A stretch of 7,254 bases of DNA from an uncultured Bacteroidales bacterium (GTDB lineage: Bacteria > Bacteroidota > Bacteroidia > Bacteroidales > JAUNSR01): NCBI GenBank assembly GCA_947074165.1, contig CAMTOT010000141.1:1-7254 (forward strand), read 5' to 3'. Positions 6,831 through 7,254 of this stretch are shown here, piece after piece. The notes beneath the pieces were generated by a model. The model saw only the letters and a program-made list of their open reading frames with translations. It made no database searches and was not told the origin of the DNA. Positions within the stretch are counted from its first letter, which is position 1. The number at the start of each line of letters is the position of its first letter. The position numbers were made by a program, and so were the translations under genes.

Positions 6831-7254
6831 ATGGATCCACTTTACATTAAGACCTCAGTCGAAGTCGCAAAGACGATAACCAAAAATTACAGCACATCAT
6901 TTTATTCAGCGACCTGCCTATTAGACAAATCAATACGAGATGATATATTCGGGATTTATGGTTTTGTGAGGCTTGCTGATGAAATTGTTGATTCATTCAT
7001 GTTTAGTAATCAAAAAGAACTTTTTAGTGAATTTGAAATAGAATACAGTAAAAGCAAACTAACAGGATTCAGTCTTAATCCTGTTATATGTGCGTTTTGC
7101 TGCGTTAAACAGAAGTATTCAATATCAGATGAACTTGTTGATAGTTTTCTTGCCAGCATGAAAGCAGATCTTAGCAAAAAAGTCTATGAGACAGATGAAG
7201 AGGCCTCCAAATATATTTATGGTTCGGCAGAAGCTGTAGGTTTAATGTGTCTTA
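6831..7254 (+). CDS. crtB: Phytoene/squalene synthase family protein, 5' part (cut by window end)
   Basis: The reading frame is open from ATG at 6831 to the window edge (141 codons plus one base); the family is normally about 280 residues, so roughly half is present. Seen in order: the TKNYSTSFYSA stretch (17-27) matching the N-terminal substrate-binding segment of trans-isoprenyl synthases, IYGFVRLADEIVD (42-54) containing the first DxxxD metal-binding motif (D50 and D54), SFLASMKADL (105-114), and YIYGSAEAVGLMC (128-140). The family joins two prenyl diphosphates head to head, two GGPP giving phytoene or two FPP giving squalene. The N-terminal motifs look most like CrtB of carotenoid-making Bacteroidota, so phytoene is favoured. 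The second metal motif that would help decide lies outside the window. It is transcribed away from recJ and probably begins a carotenoid operon. No Shine-Dalgarno is visible and the leader is AT-rich. Confidence 0.9.
   Translation, partial: MDPLYIKTSVEVAKTITKNYSTSFYSATCLLDKSIRDDIFGIYGFVRLADEIVDSFMFSNQKELFSEFEIEYSKSKLTGFSLNPVICAFCCVKQKYSISDELVDSFLASMKADLSKKVYETDEEASKYIYGSAEAVGLMCL

Overview
The window looks like the start of an assembled metagenomic or draft-genome contig from a member of the Bacteroidota (possibly Bacteroidales, but the order is not established). The taxonomic signs are AT-rich DNA, A-rich leaders without Shine-Dalgarno sequences in front of the genes, a GH43-type lipoprotein, a RecQ without an HRDC domain next to RecJ, and a phytoene synthase whose N-terminal motifs resemble the flavobacterial CrtB type. 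No 16S rRNA or other decisive marker is present.

Layout. Bases 1-46 are not genomic. They read as the tail of an Illumina P5 adapter, an eight-base i5 index and the full read-1 primer sequence, joined directly to the start codon of the first gene. Bases 46-1710 (+) encode a predicted lipoprotein with a GH43 five-bladed beta-propeller and a C-terminal beta-sandwich. The residues expected at the catalytic base and acid positions are replaced, so it may be a pseudoenzyme. A strong, symmetric terminator hairpin (about 1733-1767) separates it from the convergent genes.

Bases 1798-6530 (-) hold four tightly packed genes in the order recJ, recQ, lrgA, lrgB. Gaps are 24 bp and 19 bp, and lrgA and lrgB overlap by 20 bp, so they probably form one transcript ending at the hairpin. 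RecJ (5'-3' single-strand exonuclease) and RecQ (3'-5' helicase) are the classical end-resection pair of RecF-type recombination. LrgA and LrgB are the two halves of a membrane system first described as holin/antiholin-like and later linked to uptake or export of pyruvate or glycolate.

Bases 6531-6830 are an AT-rich divergent intergenic region with two small palindromes nested inside a longer inverted repeat, a candidate control region for the last gene. Bases 6831-7254 (+) are the 5' part of a phytoene/squalene synthase gene (crtB-like), cut by the window end. It suggests a carotenoid or other C30/C40 isoprenoid pathway to the right.

I see no CRISPR array, insertion sequence, tRNA or rRNA. 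The most unusual items are the adapter remnant, the GH43 protein without its catalytic pair, and the coupling of DNA-repair genes to lrgAB. I find no clear evidence for a wholly new biological system.
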